Assembly (NCBI GenBank): GCA_918797485.1
Contig: CAKKNE010000004.1
Coordinates: forward strand, 930,001 to 994,000
Direction of reading: 5' to 3'
Length of the DNA stretch: 64,000 nt
Source of the DNA: Pelagomonas calceolata
Lineage: Eukaryota; Sar; Pelagophyceae; Pelagomonadales; Pelagomonadaceae
This document shows positions 18,045-27,572 of this stretch, in pieces. A model generated the notes under the pieces. That model was not told where the DNA came from. It saw only the letters and a program-made list of their open reading frames with translations, and searched no databases. The first letter of the stretch is position 1. Each line of letters opens with the position of its first letter. A program made the translations under genes and the position numbers.

Positions 18045-18908
18045 CTAGTCGTCCTCGTCCGAGTCGTCCGGGAAGTCGCGGTCGCTTCCCCAGAACCTGA
18101 GCACGTGTCTGAACATGTCCTTGGGGAGGTCCGTGAAGAGGCACGCGACGAGATTTTGGCGCCGGCGGCGGATGCGCATTTGCGTCCCCGGTAGCCCTAG
18201 AAAAAAATACGTCTGTGGCGCCGCTCGGCCCCGAGCGCACAACTGGCGGAGCACGTCCAAACGGACCCTCGGTTCGTGAAGGTACCGCGCCCACGTGCCC
18301 GCCGCACGAACGTCGGCGACGAGCCTCATAGCCCTCCGGTGGTCCCGTTTCTGGTACCTTATCCACCCATCGGTGTCATCGTAGTCCAACAACTGATTAA
18401 CCGCCAAGATCGAGTCCACGGTGCCGCCGTAATCATCGCAAATGTCGATGCGGGCCCCGAGCGTCAGTAGGTGCCGGAATATAGCGGACTTTCGACCCCC
18501 TCCTATTGAACCACTGTGTGCGGCGGCGAGCAGCAGCGGCGTTCGGCCGGATCTCTCGTTCCGCGCGTTCACGTCCGCGCCCGCCTCGACGAGCATCGTT
18601 ATTATGTCCAACTGATTCGAGAGGCTCGTGAGGGTCTTACCCACAGCCCTGTGGAGAGGAGTCCACCCTAACCAGATGACGTCGACGTTCCGGGGTCCTC
18701 CGGCAAGCACCGCGCGGATGGCGGGAGCGTGGCGGTGCCCAACCAAGGCGGATTGCACGAGATGTAGGAGCGGTTGCCCCTCCGCGCTCGTGTCGTCGGC
18801 GCTGCCGCCGGCCTCAAAATACTTGGCTATTGCTTGCGTCGACGCGCGACTCGCGGCATATTCGACGTCGGGGGGCAAAACTCCGCTCATTTTACGACCT
18901 TTTCTCAA
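18045..18908 (-). CDS. Ankyrin-repeat protein with C-terminal F-box-like motif
   Basis: A single exon of 287 aa. Ankyrin repeats span about residues 45-180, with diagnostic pieces GWTPLHRAV, EAGADVNARNERSGRTPLLLAAAHSG and LLTLGARIDICDDYGGT. A Trp/Arg-rich linker follows, then the end contains LPKDMFRHVLRFWG, which resembles an F-box core (LPxDxxxxVLxxL) placed at the C-terminus. The final residues are acidic. The protein at 62549-63301 has the same layout. A ubiquitin-ligase adaptor role is inference. Confidence 0.75.
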   Translation of the reverse strand: MRKGRKMSGVLPPDVEYAASRASTQAIAKYFEAGGSADDTSAEGQPLLHLVQSALVGHRHAPAIRAVLAGGPRNVDVIWLGWTPLHRAVGKTLTSLSNQLDIITMLVEAGADVNARNERSGRTPLLLAAAHSGSIGGGRKSAIFRHLLTLGARIDICDDYGGTVDSILAVNQLLDYDDTDGWIRYQKRDHRRAMRLVADVRAAGTWARYLHEPRVRLDVLRQLCARGRAAPQTYFFLGLPGTQMRIRRRRQNLVACLFTDLPKDMFRHVLRFWGSDRDFPDDSDEDD

Positions 18909-18964
18909 GCAAGCTCGCTTGGGTATACCCGTAGCGCATCACAAAAGCCAATGCAAAAGCTATT

Positions 18965-18987
18965 CCTAGTATCTTACATACGCTAGC
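18965..18987 (-). promoter_or_regulatory. Palindromic promoter motif, strong copy
   Basis: CCTAGTA, TCTTACATA, CGCTAGC, with the core TCTTACA on this strand (TGTAAGA on the other). It sits in the middle of the 138-bp space between the divergent ankyrin (57 bp) and TELO2 (60 bp) starts. Confidence 0.65.
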
Positions 18988-19046
18988 TGCCGGCTCGGCG
19001 GCACCACGCAAAAAGCGATCGACAAAGTTCATATACGGCAGCAGGC

Positions 19047-21413
19047 ATGGCTGACGCAACGCCAGCTTCAAGACTGGCAGCCCTGCGCGCCGCCGTCGAA
19101 GGCTGCGCCGCCCACGAGATCAAAAAAGCCGGCCAGCTCCTGCGCGAGGGCGCGGAGCTCCTCAGCGACGAGCGCAGCGATGCATTAACGGAGGGATGGT
19201 GCCGCTGGCTCATTCGGGACGCGGGACCGGCCTGGCGGCGCGCTTTAGATGAGAGCGACGCGTCTGAAGCGATTGACGCCGTCGTCGACGCCGGAGGTTT
19301 GTGTGTAGCGTCCGAAGCATTGGTCGGGGCGACGGCCGCGGCCGCGGTCATTGTTGCACAGCGCGTGAAGAGCTGGGACGTCGCGGCGCTGGTGGCGTCC
19401 CTTACAGATGATGGTGACGACGCGGAGCGGTTCGCGGACGCCTGTGTACGGCTGCCGCGGCGGCTCGCGACGCTCCTGAAGGGCAAGAGTCCATTGGATG
19501 AGGCGGCTTGGCTTTCCGGTGTAGCCGACGGTTCACTAAGGAGCCCCGCCTGGCGCGTTTTAGCTGGACGCCTCGAGGCTTCTGGCCACGCGCCCCTGGT
19601 CGCCGAACGCTGGGTCCTCTGTGACGACGACGACGGCTCGCGATTAGATGCCTTGGGCGCCGGGAGCGCCTGCCGCTACGCCACGTCGCTCCTGGAGGCG
19701 ACGGACTCTCCTCAAACCCTCAGCACAATAATCACGAAGCGCCTACAAAAGTGCCCCGTCCTCCGGAGCAAGTGGACCGACGACGTCGTGACGGGCCGGA
19801 CGCGTTTGAATCATACCAAGGCGTCATTGTCCGTCTACGTCGCCAAGCGCGCGGGCTTGTACACGGAAGCGCTGGCCTCATGTTCAAAGAAGTGGCGCGA
19901 CGTCGCATTTCTGCAGAGTGTTGATGATGATAGAAGAGCGTTCCTCGCCACGTCTATTTTAGCGTTATTAGCCCTGTCGGACCCGGTGGACGTCGACGTG
20001 AACACCACCCTATCAGGTGTTGTGAGCGGCGTGTCGGCCTGCCTCGACCTTAACGATGAAAGAGATAGAGCCCGGGCGATGCTCGTGGGGGACGCCTTCG
20101 GGACGCTCGTCGGGCGCGCGCCGGACTTCGGGGACCTGCTTTCTGAGAGTGATCGGGCCTGGGCGCGCGAAGGGTTGTCCGTCTTGCCTGTGGACGAGGT
20201 CCACGCGGCGTTTCGAAACAGTCATTACTCTTCGAGCGAGGAAGCACCAACGCCGCCGCCTCCACCCGTTGAGAAGAAGAAGACGAAGAAGAAGCGTTCG
20301 CCTGATGATGTCCTCGAGAGCGGCAGCGAGAGCTCCGACGACGAGTCTGTGGAGAGCGCTTCCACTCTATCGGACGACAATTTGGAGGCCTACGATCTAG
20401 AAGATGACGGCGCTGATTTAGTACCGGTGCAGCCCCCGAAATACCTGCGAGACTTGCTCAAACTAATTAACGAAGGCGCGGACCAGGAACTCGCGAGGGA
20501 ACGGCTCCAGATGGCCCTGGCCACGTGCCCGGCGTTAGTAAGGAGTCGACCCGCCGATTTGAAGGATGTGGCTCGCGACTTGGCGCACGCGATCCTCGCG
20601 ACGGAGAACCGTTTTGACTTGGAAGATTTCTCCGAGAAAAGTCGTACTTCGCTGGCGGCGTTAACTGCTTGTAGACCAGTGGAAGTGGTACGCTACCTGC
20701 AGTTGTCGTTCTTCGATAAAGAGCTCGGGCTGAACAAGCGATTGGACGCGTTGCAAGCGATGGTCGACGGCGCCTACGAGTTGGCGGGCCGCGGGCGCCT
20801 CGCCGAGAATGAAGATATGCCCGACGGCACGGCCAAAGCTTTATTGGGTGTCGGTTCTACTCGTTCCCGGAAATTGTTAGATACGTCCGACACGAAGGTC
20901 CTGGAACGAACGAGGAGGTGGGGCTACCGTCGAACAGCGTTGCAACCGTCGTCACCGAACCTCTTCGCCCAACATGCGGCCTCGTTGTTCTTCTTTCCGT
21001 TACTGAGAGGTATTGTGGAGCACTGGGCGCCTCTGCAAAAGCGGCACCCCCACCACGCGACGGTGTTGCGAGCGCGGGCCGTGCACGCCTTGGCGTGCTT
21101 CTTGGATTGCGCGTCGAGCGCGCCGGGCAGCCAGGCGCTGGCGTCGCATTTATTGGCGTTTGCTTGGAGAGATGTAAGATCCGAGGATGCGGCTTTGAGA
21201 AGGGCGGCGCGCGGCGCCGCTTTGACTGCTTTAGCGTGGCGGCCGTGTGACGACGGCGGCGGCGCGTTGGCGTTGCTCGCGGGCGGGATCTGTGCCGATT
21301 TACCTTCTCCCGAGGACGTGCGGTCGCTCGCGTACGAGGGCCGCGACGACCCGGACGACGCGGCTCGTCGGTTGGCGCTGGCGCTCGGGGAGCTTTGTCC
21401 GGCGGGCTTCTAA
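19047..21413 (+). CDS. TELO2: TELO2/Tel2-like protein of the TTT complex
   Basis: A single exon of 788 aa. In other eukaryotes Tel2 works with Tti1 and Tti2 and HSP90/R2TP to mature PIKK kinases (ATM, ATR, mTOR). The alpha-helical repeat architecture, an acidic/Lys-rich disordered linker (about residues 395-465) and the following PKYLRDLLKLINEGAD block fit Tel2. So does a downstream segment with FDLEDFSEKSRTSLAALTACRP, LSFFDKELGLNKRLDALQAM and FLDCASSAPG, the telomere-length-regulation domain. N-terminal HEAT-like helices are weakly conserved, as is usual. The start is the first ATG after the divergent promoter. No introns, although neighbours have several. Confidence 0.78.
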   Translation: MADATPASRLAALRAAVEGCAAHEIKKAGQLLREGAELLSDERSDALTEGWCRWLIRDAGPAWRRALDESDASEAIDAVVDAGGLCVASEALVGATAAAAVIVAQRVKSWDVAALVASLTDDGDDAERFADACVRLPRRLATLLKGKSPLDEAAWLSGVADGSLRSPAWRVLAGRLEASGHAPLVAERWVLCDDDDGSRLDALGAGSACRYATSLLEATDSPQTLSTIITKRLQKCPVLRSKWTDDVVTGRTRLNHTKASLSVYVAKRAGLYTEALASCSKKWRDVAFLQSVDDDRRAFLATSILALLALSDPVDVDVNTTLSGVVSGVSACLDLNDERDRARAMLVGDAFGTLVGRAPDFGDLLSESDRAWAREGLSVLPVDEVHAAFRNSHYSSSEEAPTPPPPPVEKKKTKKKRSPDDVLESGSESSDDESVESASTLSDDNLEAYDLEDDGADLVPVQPPKYLRDLLKLINEGADQELARERLQMALATCPALVRSRPADLKDVARDLAHAILATENRFDLEDFSEKSRTSLAALTACRPVEVVRYLQLSFFDKELGLNKRLDALQAMVDGAYELAGRGRLAENEDMPDGTAKALLGVGSTRSRKLLDTSDTKVLERTRRWGYRRTALQPSSPNLFAQHAASLFFFPLLRGIVEHWAPLQKRHPHHATVLRARAVHALACFLDCASSAPGSQALASHLLAFAWRDVRSEDAALRRAARGAALTALAWRPCDDGGGALALLAGGICADLPSPEDVRSLAYEGRDDPDDAARRLALALGELCPAGF

Positions 21414-21480
21414 GAGGTGTTGTTTTTGTACTTCTCCCCTCCACGCCGTCGCCGCGATAGCGTGCAAAGCCAAACTCGGA

Positions 21481-21503
21481 GCTAGCGTAATCGATACACT
21501 AGC
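21481..21503 (+). promoter_or_regulatory. Palindromic promoter motif, degenerate core
   Basis: GCTAGCG, TAATCGATA, CACTAGC. The arms are perfect and the core is changed. It lies 68 bp downstream of the TELO2 stop with no known gene start nearby, the one exception to the upstream placement. Confidence 0.4.
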
Positions 21504-21990
21504 AAATTCAAAGATACGCTTCGATAGCGTCAAAAGAATGACCCAAATTCAGAATACATCCTAGTCGTTTTGCCGCGACCAAATATTTCAGAGTAGCGGC
21601 CCGGGAACATACCCTCGCGCCTCCCGGAAGGCACCGCCCGCGACATTCGCGGATGAGTCTTACGGCTCGCCAAAATACACTAACGATTGACGCCGCCATC
21701 TACCGTCCAGATAGTACATTATATCAACTCCAGCTCAGTTTTCATACACACTCGACGGAACCGGAGCCGACGGCCCGCGCTCGGAGGGCGGGAGAAGAAT
21801 TCTACTAGACAACTCTCGCGTTTATGTTCATTTCCTTCCTTTTGTTAGTGGTAGAGTCCATCCAAGCCGCATCAGCGCCCACTCAGCTATTTTAGGTGCT
21901 CCGTCAGAGCCGCGCGAAACAGCGAATCCGCGCCCCCACGTTTTCCCTCAGGCGAGCTCAGAACCCAAATTCGCGAGTATCAGCGACGCC

Positions 21991-22046
21991 ACCATCCAGA
22001 TGGACCATAACGCCGTTGTTCTATTCACGATCGACCGACTTGCCCG
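21991..22046 (+). repeat. Copy A of a 56-bp imperfect direct repeat with small ORF
   Basis: It matches 22281-22336 at about 43 of 56 positions with no gaps. It contains ATG at 22000, opening a 37-codon ORF that starts MDHNAVVLFTIDRLAR. Confidence 0.5.
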
Positions 22047-22280
22047 TTCTCCGCGGACGACGGTGCGGAGACGGAGCACCGGAAAGGCCTCAGACCGGTG
22101 GTTTGTACAATAAATTTGCGTTTCAGGCGCTTCGGTTACGGGACGGGCCAGATAACCGGCCTGAACACCTACTACATTGGATTACCTGTCCCGTTTACAA
22201 CTCGCGCCTTGTCGGTCTCGAGACCCCACTATCTTGCTAAATCAAGGCCTAGAGCTGGACCTGCGACCATCAGCCCGTGT

Positions 22281-22336
22281 ACCATCACCATGGACCATAA
22301 CGCGATCGTTTGTTCCATGACCGACCGACTTGCGCG
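22281..22336 (+). repeat. Copy B of a 56-bp imperfect direct repeat with small ORF
   Basis: Partner of copy A, exactly 290 bp downstream. ATG at 22290 opens a 42-codon ORF starting MDHNAIVCSMTDRLAR. The shared peptide start suggests the duplication is of an ORF or exon. Confidence 0.5.
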
Positions 22337-23160
22337 AGGTCCAGATGCAGATGTTCACGTCCCGAGCGTGGGCAGCTCAAAGTACCCTTCTCGCGGTGTA
22401 GATGCCATATATTTGTAATTGACTATCGGTGGGTTAGTATGGGGTCCAACGAGACCGCTACGGCGATTACTGGGGGCCCTCGAGTAATTGACGTTTTTGC
22501 CGGGAACGGGGCGCCATCGGGTCCAAATTGCACACTTTTTTCGGGGGCGGATCGGCACTCGGACGCCCTCCGGGATAGGTCTGGGGTGGGGTGGTCGCCT
22601 ACGCCGCATGCGCCGATTCTTGGGGGCCTCCGAGGGCTCTGGAAGCCATTGCCAAGTAATTCAAGCCCGAGCGGCTTGGAGTGTTGAGAGAATTGGCTGA
22701 TAATCTCCCGAAGCGACGGCGTATGCGGTGTAGGCGACTAACCATGTATAGACCGACCCTAAACGACCCCAGGGAGACCTCTTGGGCAGGGATTGACAGG
22801 ATTAAACCGGAACGGCCGCCCTGGCTCATGCCGGCTCGTTGGCCGCGAATTAAAAAATTTCCTTTTTCGCCCCCCAGTACGTGCCCCATTGCTCTCTTTG
22901 GACCCTTAGCGAACGGAAAGGTACTCAAGCGCCTGCATGTAGTAGCTGCTTCCCCCCAAAACTAGTATGTCTCGCCTAGCCCGGTCACCGTTTCATTTGG
23001 AACCGAGCCAATTTTGCGCTGCATCGCGGTCATTGGGCCGAGCCAGAGGCGCACACAGTGGCTTCAAGGCTCTTTGTGCACAGCTCCGGCCGCGCAGCGC
23101 TTCACGCCGTCGTTTCACGCCCCCCAAACAGTCCACCGCCAGTTTGTCCGCAGCAACGCG

Positions 23161-23706
23161 ATGGCCTCCCAGCTCGCCATTACCGATGACTTGGTACGCA
23201 AAGCCCTCAAGAGCGGCGTGCGGAAGGATTTACAGGCCGCGGCCAAATCCGCCGGCATCAAAGCGAACGGGACGAACGTCGCCATGACAACCGCTCTGAA
23301 GGAATACATGGAAGCGCGCGCCGATGCTGCGCCCGTGCTCGAGGAGCCCGATTACGAAACATTCGCGGCGCACGCCGACGAAACTGCCGACGAGCCGGCC
23401 GCAGCGACGCCGATGGACAACAAGCCGCGCACGCCGGCCGAGTTCCCGTCCGCGACGCCCGAGGCCGACACGCCGGCGTCGTACCTGTCGCTGGGCATCT
23501 CTGGACTCAAGGACCCCAAGATGGAGTCGCCGGCGGTAGGCAACCTCGCGGCTTACTTAGATGATCTGAACGTCGAGGCGAGCCCGCGGCCGGCGCTGGG
23601 CGACGCGTCGAACGCGGAGTCGACGCCGGAGCCTGAGGTCGTCAAGCCGGCCATCGTCGCGACCGGCCCGGCCTCCGAGTGGCAAGGCACGCACGTGCGG
23701 TTCTAG
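23161..23706 (+). CDS. Small protein with SAP-like helical N-terminus
   Basis: A single exon of 181 aa from ATG 23161. The frame is open further upstream, but that part looks like leader sequence. Residues about 8-45 (TDDLVRKALKSGVRKDLQAAAK...GIKANGTNVAMTTALKEYME) resemble a helix-extended-loop-helix SAP-type or LEM-like fold. The remainder is acidic, Pro/Ala-rich and disordered, with a short conserved-looking SYLSLGISGLKDPK piece. A DNA- or RNA-associated role is only a guess. No orthologue was recognised. Confidence 0.5.
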   Translation: MASQLAITDDLVRKALKSGVRKDLQAAAKSAGIKANGTNVAMTTALKEYMEARADAAPVLEEPDYETFAAHADETADEPAAATPMDNKPRTPAEFPSATPEADTPASYLSLGISGLKDPKMESPAVGNLAAYLDDLNVEASPRPALGDASNAESTPEPEVVKPAIVATGPASEWQGTHVRF

Positions 23707-23811
23707 AGTGGCCCGGTCGCGGCACCTAGACTAGACTAAGATGAAGTTATTATCCGAGACACACGCATGGAGTCGTTCTTGATACCTTCGCGATCAGTCC
23801 GCGGCGACAGA

Positions 23812-23833
23812 GCTAGCATAGCGACACACTAGT
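23812..23833 (+). promoter_or_regulatory. Palindromic promoter motif, degenerate
   Basis: GCTAGCA, 8-bp spacer, CACTAGT. It is 170 bp upstream of the ATG at 24003. Confidence 0.4.
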
Positions 23834-24002
23834 TGTCTTGGCGGCGGCTGCTTTGCAAGAGCGCCTGGACGTGCATGCAGTTGTAGAGAGACAAGGCAAC
23901 GATTCACTGTGATCTCTACGCCAGCCGCGGCGCGAATCCGGAGCAAGCGGCTCGTCCTAGACCCAAGCAAGCCACTGGTTCCAAGCACAGCTGCCATCCA
24001 GA

Positions 24003-24674
24003 ATGAGGAGAAGCTACGCCGCGGCTCTGTGCGTCCAGCTCGCGACAGCACTGTTCGCCGGCCACCCCTCGAAAATTCCAGTAAAACCGGTGAACGTGGC
24101 CATCGAGCCCCCGCCCACGACGCTCGGCGGCCCCGCGGCCCCCAGGGCAAAACAGAACCTCGCGGAGGAATGGAATCTGGCGGATCGCGTGCGCGCGGCC
24201 TCCGTGCCCTCGCCGACCGATGGACGGCGCCACGTCGCCTGGCGGCGGCTCGCGCGCCAGAGCGGCGACGCCGCGGAAACGCTCCGGGCCCGCTGGGCCG
24301 CTTGCGGCCACCACGGCTCGCCGGTCCTGCCGTTACTGGAACCGTGGGAAATACAGGACGGCCTCGTCCGAGGCGCAGCGGACGGCGAGGCGGTGCAGCT
24401 CGCGCTGGCAGTAGGGGGCGGCGACGAATTGTTGTTAGGGGCCGGCGTCGTCGAGACGGCGTCCGGCGCGGCCTACGAGCTCGGCGCGCCGTCCGATTCC
24501 CAAATCGAGGCGTGGCGGCGGCCGGACATCGCGCTCCCTGTTGTTGACGCTCCCCAGATGGGCTGGGTCCAGGGCGCGGCGGGCATGGTCGCGGCGCCCA
24601 CCGCGCTCGCCGCTTTAGTGGTCGCCGCCGGCGTGCTGACGCACCACCTCCAGGTCCACGTCTTCGTCATCTAA
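24003..24674 (+). CDS. Hypothetical secreted or membrane-anchored protein
   Basis: A single exon of 223 aa. It has an N-terminal signal peptide (MRRSYAAALCVQLATALFA) and a C-terminal hydrophobic segment (about residues 195-218) ending in HHLQVHVFVI, so it may be anchored at the C-terminus. The central part is Ala/Gly/Arg-rich with two Cys and several Trp. No family was recognised. Confidence 0.45.
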   Translation: MRRSYAAALCVQLATALFAGHPSKIPVKPVNVAIEPPPTTLGGPAAPRAKQNLAEEWNLADRVRAASVPSPTDGRRHVAWRRLARQSGDAAETLRARWAACGHHGSPVLPLLEPWEIQDGLVRGAADGEAVQLALAVGGGDELLLGAGVVETASGAAYELGAPSDSQIEAWRRPDIALPVVDAPQMGWVQGAAGMVAAPTALAALVVAAGVLTHHLQVHVFVI

Positions 24675-24736
24675 GTCTCTTGCTTTATCTGCCCGGCCGG
24701 GGGCGAGACATCCCCTCCGGAGGACTCGTGACATGA

Positions 24737-25247
24737 CTAGGCCTTAGCGAACCCTAGGCCGTTCGCCTCCGCGTAGCGCTCCATGAACCGCATGAACCGG
24801 TCCCACTCGCCGGGGCTCTTCATCTCGTGGCGCACCAATAACCCCACGGGCTTCCCTTCCACGAAGCGCGCGGAGACGTTCGCCGTCGAGATCTCGCCCT
24901 CCTCGTCCTCCATCGTCATCGCCGTGATCGCTCCTTGCGGCACGTCCTCCTCGCGCTCGCAGTTGAAGAACGACGGCTTATCAAAATTGAACGTAGCGAC
25001 GCCGTTCTCGCCGTCCTTGGACCTGCGCGGCGACGGCGTTAGCCGGTGGCGTGTCAGGTGTGTGGACACTGCGTCGCCACCGCGTCAGCTTGACGTCCGG
25101 CACGTCCGGCTCATACAAGCCCTCGTAGAAACTGATGCCGGCGCTCGGTTTGACTGATGAGAAGAGCTTGACGGCGGCGCGGGGCGTGGTCGCCGGTGCG
25201 AAGGCTGCAGCACTGCTGACAAGGAGCCAAGTTAGAGATTGCCTCAT
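24737..25247 (-). CDS. psb28: Photosystem II assembly protein Psb28, nuclear-encoded (2 exons)
   Basis: Exons 25081-25247 and 24737-25022 (minus) join in phase 2 across a 58-bp intron to give 150 aa. The mature part has the Psb28 hallmarks: [19 protein letters not shown], then an acidic [19 protein letters not shown] strand pair, and the C-terminal [20 protein letters not shown], nearly the family consensus. Psb28 binds PSII assembly intermediates at the thylakoid stromal side. The N-terminus ([18 protein letters not shown]) is a bipartite plastid presequence with the AAAFAP cleavage motif, diagnostic of secondary red plastids. In many algae psb28 is plastid-encoded; here it is nuclear. Confidence 0.93.
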
Positions 25248-25375
25248 GATGGCCGTCGCAGCGCTGCGGACGAATTGTCAGCGGCAGCGCGTATGCGGTG
25301 CGTCGCTGCTCAGCGAGTTATGTGTGCAAGGGGGTGCAGGCTGCGCCACGACGCAGAGCTTTTCAACAAGCACGG

Positions 25376-25397
25376 GCTAGTGTCTTACACCGCTAGC
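25376..25397 (-). promoter_or_regulatory. Palindromic promoter motif, strong copy
   Basis: GCTAGTG, TCTTACAC, CGCTAGC. It is 129 bp upstream of the psb28 start codon. Confidence 0.65.
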
Positions 25398-25472
25398 TAA
25401 AGTCGCCGCACTAGTCCGCCCACTAGTCCTAGAACCGCAACATCCTAAAAAGAGAAAGACAAACACAACAAA

Positions 25473-27555
25473 TTACTCCTCAACAAGCACGGACGCCGTC
25501 TCGTTCACGAAGACACACTCCGAGAACGTCCCCAGCAGATGCCTAGGCAGCGACACATAGACGTTGACGCCGTCGCCGCGTGGCCTTCTGACAAACACGC
25601 ACACGACAGGCGCGATGGCGCCGTGGTCTAGTGCAACGGGCGGCCCACTGCCGAAGTCGACGGCGTCCCATTCAGCGCTCCAGGAGCTCATAATGAACGT
25701 AAGAGAATTCTCGTCGAAGCGCTTCCTTATTCTTTGTCGCATCTTCTGCGCGCCTCGAAAAAAGGCCCCTCGCGCCTGGACTCGGTCCGGGGTCCGCGTC
25801 GCCAGCAAGTCGGCTCGGAGCTTCCCGGCGACGGCGCCGACGCGCGCGCCCAGCAGCTCCTTCGCCGGCAGCTCCGTACATATATCTGTCGTGGCATTGC
25901 CCGCGTAGTCTTTTGACAGCCCCAGGACCTGGCGCACGTTCGCGGCTCGTAGACAACAAGTCGTTCCTGCCTTGGATATGGGCAAACCCAGTTGAGCCAG
26001 CCGGCACACAACTAATGCCCGCCAGACGCGGGCAGTCAAAACATCGTCCGTCGACGCGTACGGCTCACTAGACTCACCGGCCGCGGCTTTGAGCGCTGCG
26101 AGTGTCGAGGCGGGCAGCGGCAGCACACAACAGTCCTCCGTGCGGATCTTCTGCGCAACGCCCACGAACTCCGGAGGTTTCTCTGAAGGCGCCCAGCGCT
26201 CCGGTGCCTCTTCTTCTATAGTCGAGGCGGGCGCCCAGCGGTCCTGTCGTGGGGAGATGTCGCCGCCTCGCGCGCATCGAGACCACGCCCGCATGAACGC
26301 GACAATGCCCTCGATGTCCGTGATCGCGTGCTGGACAAGCACTCCGACGGCCGTGCCGTTATCGAAAAGCGTTATACGGATGCGGAGCAATGGTGTCGCC
26401 GCGAGACCGTCATCAGGATCCATGCCGGCCTTCGAGGGGACGTAGGCCTCGTGGGCGGTGCGTCTGATCACTTTTTTGCTAGTTGTGTGGACGTAGGCCT
26501 CCGCGAAGGGCGTCGTGCTTTGCCGGACCTCGACACGTACGGCGCCGCCGGGCTCGAGGCCGCTCCCGTCCCTGCGCGGACATCGAAGCCGTCGAGAAAA
26601 GCGGGGAATTGAAGGTTCAGACGCGGACCGCGCGCCGCGTGTAGCGCGCCGCGAAGTGCGGAAACGCTCGCAACGCGTCGCGCAGGGCGTCGACCAACTT
26701 CTGGGGCGGCAGCGCGTGCGCGAAGAACCAGGTGCAGGGGATGGCGCGGCCGCGGTTCGCCCAGTCCATCGGCGACAGCGCCAATTGAGCGTCGGAGTCG
26801 ATCGTCAGGACGTGTTCTTTCACAAGCACCGTTTCTGCGATTGACGCCTCCTCTTCCGCGAGGTAGTTCCTAGGCACGTACCCACAATCGTCGCCGCGCG
26901 TCGCGAAGATCCAGCCCGCGCCCGGGAGGAGCTCCTGTTGCACCACGAGGACGCGGTCGCCCGCGGTGAGGCCAAGCTCGACGCGCTCGACAGCCTCAAA
27001 CGCGCGGACCGCGCGCGCGCGACACAGGTCGCCGGTGCCCGGCTCCTCGCGCTTCCTCCAATAATTTTCGGTTTCCGTCAGCGGCCGCGCGGCCCTGGCC
27101 TCGGCCGCCGCTTTCGCTGCTGATAGTTTGTCGTCGAGTCGCGCCTCCTCCTCGGCGTCGCGCTGGTAGACATGGCCGCGCCAGGGGCTGTTGACCGGGG
27201 CGGGCACCCAGGCCATCAGAGCTGTTGCCCGAGCACAGTTGTCCTGGAGCGCCTCGGCGGCGTGCAGCGTAGGCTCCGGCGCCACGAGAGCGCTGCGACA
27301 GACGCGTGCGTCTCTCGTGCTGCGGCGGAGTCTTCCTCGGGCAGCCCGGGGCAGCGCTGCCGGCGTGAGAGCTGCGCTCTGCCTGGAGAGCATCAGTGCT
27401 CTGCCCGGACAACTGGCCGCAGCGGTGCACTCTCGTCGGCGCAAACGCGTGCAGGCGGCCCCAGGACGCGACCGGAACGCCGCCGCGGCGTGGCTGCCCC
27501 CCCCGCGCCGGCGGCTGCCCGTGCAGCCCTCGCACTCATTTACCTGGGACGCCAT
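25473..27555 (-). CDS. SH3-domain / BAHD-type acyltransferase fusion (2 exons)
   Basis: Exon 1 is about 26620-27555 and exon 2 about 25473-26580 (minus). The junction lies between 26560 and 26625 but is not fixed to the base. The N-terminal half holds an SH3-like domain: RAFEAVERVELGLTAGDRVLVV, a GW pair, then CGYVPRNYL. The C-terminal half is a BAHD/transferase-family enzyme with the catalytic HxxxD in VQHAITDIEG and the structural DFGxG in VDFGSGPP. BAHD enzymes move acyl groups from CoA to alcohols or amines. I know of no SH3 fusion in the family. The start is uncertain: 27555 is only 18 bp from the divergent gene, and Mets near 27393 or 27222 are alternatives. Confidence 0.75.
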
Positions 27556-27572
27556 CGACGCGGCGCCCGACC

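Larger units (their letters stand above)
21414..23160. other. Gene-poor stretch, 1.75 kb, lower GC
   Basis: No supported protein gene. The base composition is visibly less GC-rich than the flanks. It contains one motif copy (21481-21503), a 56-bp imperfect repeat pair 290 bp apart (21991-22046 and 22281-22336) opening two small ORFs, and AT-rich patches. It may hold a noncoding transcript or remnants of a decayed element; nothing in it was recognised. Confidence 0.5.

Noticed and set aside
6363-18275. tRNA genes
   Set aside because: GGTTCGA-like B-box words were inspected (for example near 6363, 7067, 14526, 18265), but none has a matching A box and cloverleaf.
23014-23160. Upstream extension of the SAP-like gene
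   Set aside because: The frame is open, but the residues are low-complexity. ATG 23161 begins the conserved-looking helix, so the longer start was not used.
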